In this document: positions 6,210 through 6,410 of the stretch, in pieces
Layout of the letters: each line of letters opens with the position of its first letter
How positions within the stretch are numbered: the stretch's first letter is position 1
Origin: an uncultured Woeseiaceae bacterium
GTDB lineage: Bacteria; Pseudomonadota; Gammaproteobacteria; Woeseiales; Woeseiaceae
Assembly: GCA_947259435.1 (NCBI GenBank)
Contig: CAMYMP010000024.1
Coordinates: 1 to 6,410, forward strand
Direction of reading: 5' to 3'
Length of the DNA stretch: 6,410 nucleotides
Notes under the pieces: model-generated
The model's input: the letters and a program-made list of their open reading frames with translations, nothing else
The model's database searches: none
Told to the model about the DNA's origin: nothing
Program-made: the position numbers and the translations under genes

Positions 6210-6239
6210 GTGCCGCGTGCTCAGCCACCCGGCAAAGCC

Positions 6240-6410
6240 TCAAACACCGCGAAAATAGCTCGGCAGCATCCAGTAGCTGGCGCCGCAGCGCCGAATGAGT
6301 CCGCCTACGGACCTCGGCATCAGGCATTCCACCGGGTTTCGCGTAATCGCGAGCACCGCAAGCGATGCGGGTATCACAGCAGCGAGCAGCAGGTTCGCGA
6401 CAAGCATCGC
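6240..6410 (-). CDS. C-terminal part of a membrane ORF, open at the right edge
   Basis: At least 56 codons are open from the window edge to a TGA at 6242-6240; the first ATG inside the window is at 6407. The peptide begins with a hydrophobic segment (MLVANLLLAAVIPASLAVLA), then a basic loop with GLIRRCGASYW, and ends SYFRGV. I cannot name it. A Pro-Ala-Ser helix followed by a loop and an aromatic stretch looks like the middle of a multi-pass inner-membrane protein rather than a finished C-terminus. The next gene is in the same frame 30 nt after the TGA, so both pieces may belong to one gene interrupted by a single stop. Otherwise it is the end of a separate upstream gene. Confidence 0.45.
   Translation of the reverse strand, partial: AMLVANLLLAAVIPASLAVLAITRNPVECLMPRSVGGLIRRCGASYWMLPSYFRGV

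Noticed and set aside
6064..6327. Minus-strand open frame of 87 codons near the right end
   Set aside because: Arg-rich out-of-frame shadow that overlaps the better supported membrane-protein frame.

Overview
The window looks like a chromosomal core region of a gammaproteobacterium with moderately high GC content. I cannot place it in an order. The evidence is a tightly packed minus-strand series of conserved housekeeping genes whose products align well, from memory, with the E. coli proteins (RNase G, Maf/YhdE, RlmH, RsfS, NadD, HolA). Only the right-hand end looks accessory.

Layout. Positions 5257 down to 1 hold eight collinear minus-strand genes, probably one operon. In transcription order they are a Trm112-family small protein (5257-5003), holA (5006-4002), nadD (4005-3373), rsfS (3328-2975), rlmH (2971-2501), maf/yhdE (2483-1911), rng (1842-361) and the first 112 codons of a yhdP-type AsmA-like gene (337 to the edge). 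Junctions are short: 4-nt overlaps at Trm112/holA (holA starting with TTG) and holA/nadD, and gaps of 3, 17, 23, 44 and 68 nt elsewhere. In E. coli these genes sit at two separate places (lptE-holA-nadD-...-rsfS-rlmH and mreBCD-yhdE-rng-yhdP). Here they are joined, and a Trm112-like gene stands where lptE would be expected.

Positions 5297-5695 hold a plus-strand gene for a four-helix MerC-domain membrane protein with a CxxHC motif. It is divergent from the Trm112 gene across only 39 bp, which contain a plausible sigma-70 promoter for the operon and a weak Zur-like sequence. Convergent to it, 7 bp away, is a minus-strand gene (6209-5703) for a one-helix protein with a soluble helical tail. Upstream of that gene, and in the same reading frame, lies the C-terminal end of another membrane ORF (edge to 6240). 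The two are separated by one TGA and ten further codons, so they may be one gene broken by a nonsense change.

How the genes fit together: much of the operon serves ribosome and RNA metabolism. RNase G trims 16S rRNA, RlmH methylates 23S rRNA, RsfS silences the large subunit, and Trm112-type proteins often support methyltransferases. DNA replication (HolA), NAD synthesis (NadD), nucleotide clean-up (Maf) and envelope lipid transport (YhdP-like) share the transcript. No RNA genes, insertion sequences, CRISPR arrays or convincing terminators were seen, and no gene-free stretch exceeds 70 bp. I found no convincing undescribed multi-gene system. The most unusual points are the in-frame TGA in the right-end gene and the metal-flavoured Trm112/MerC divergent pair.
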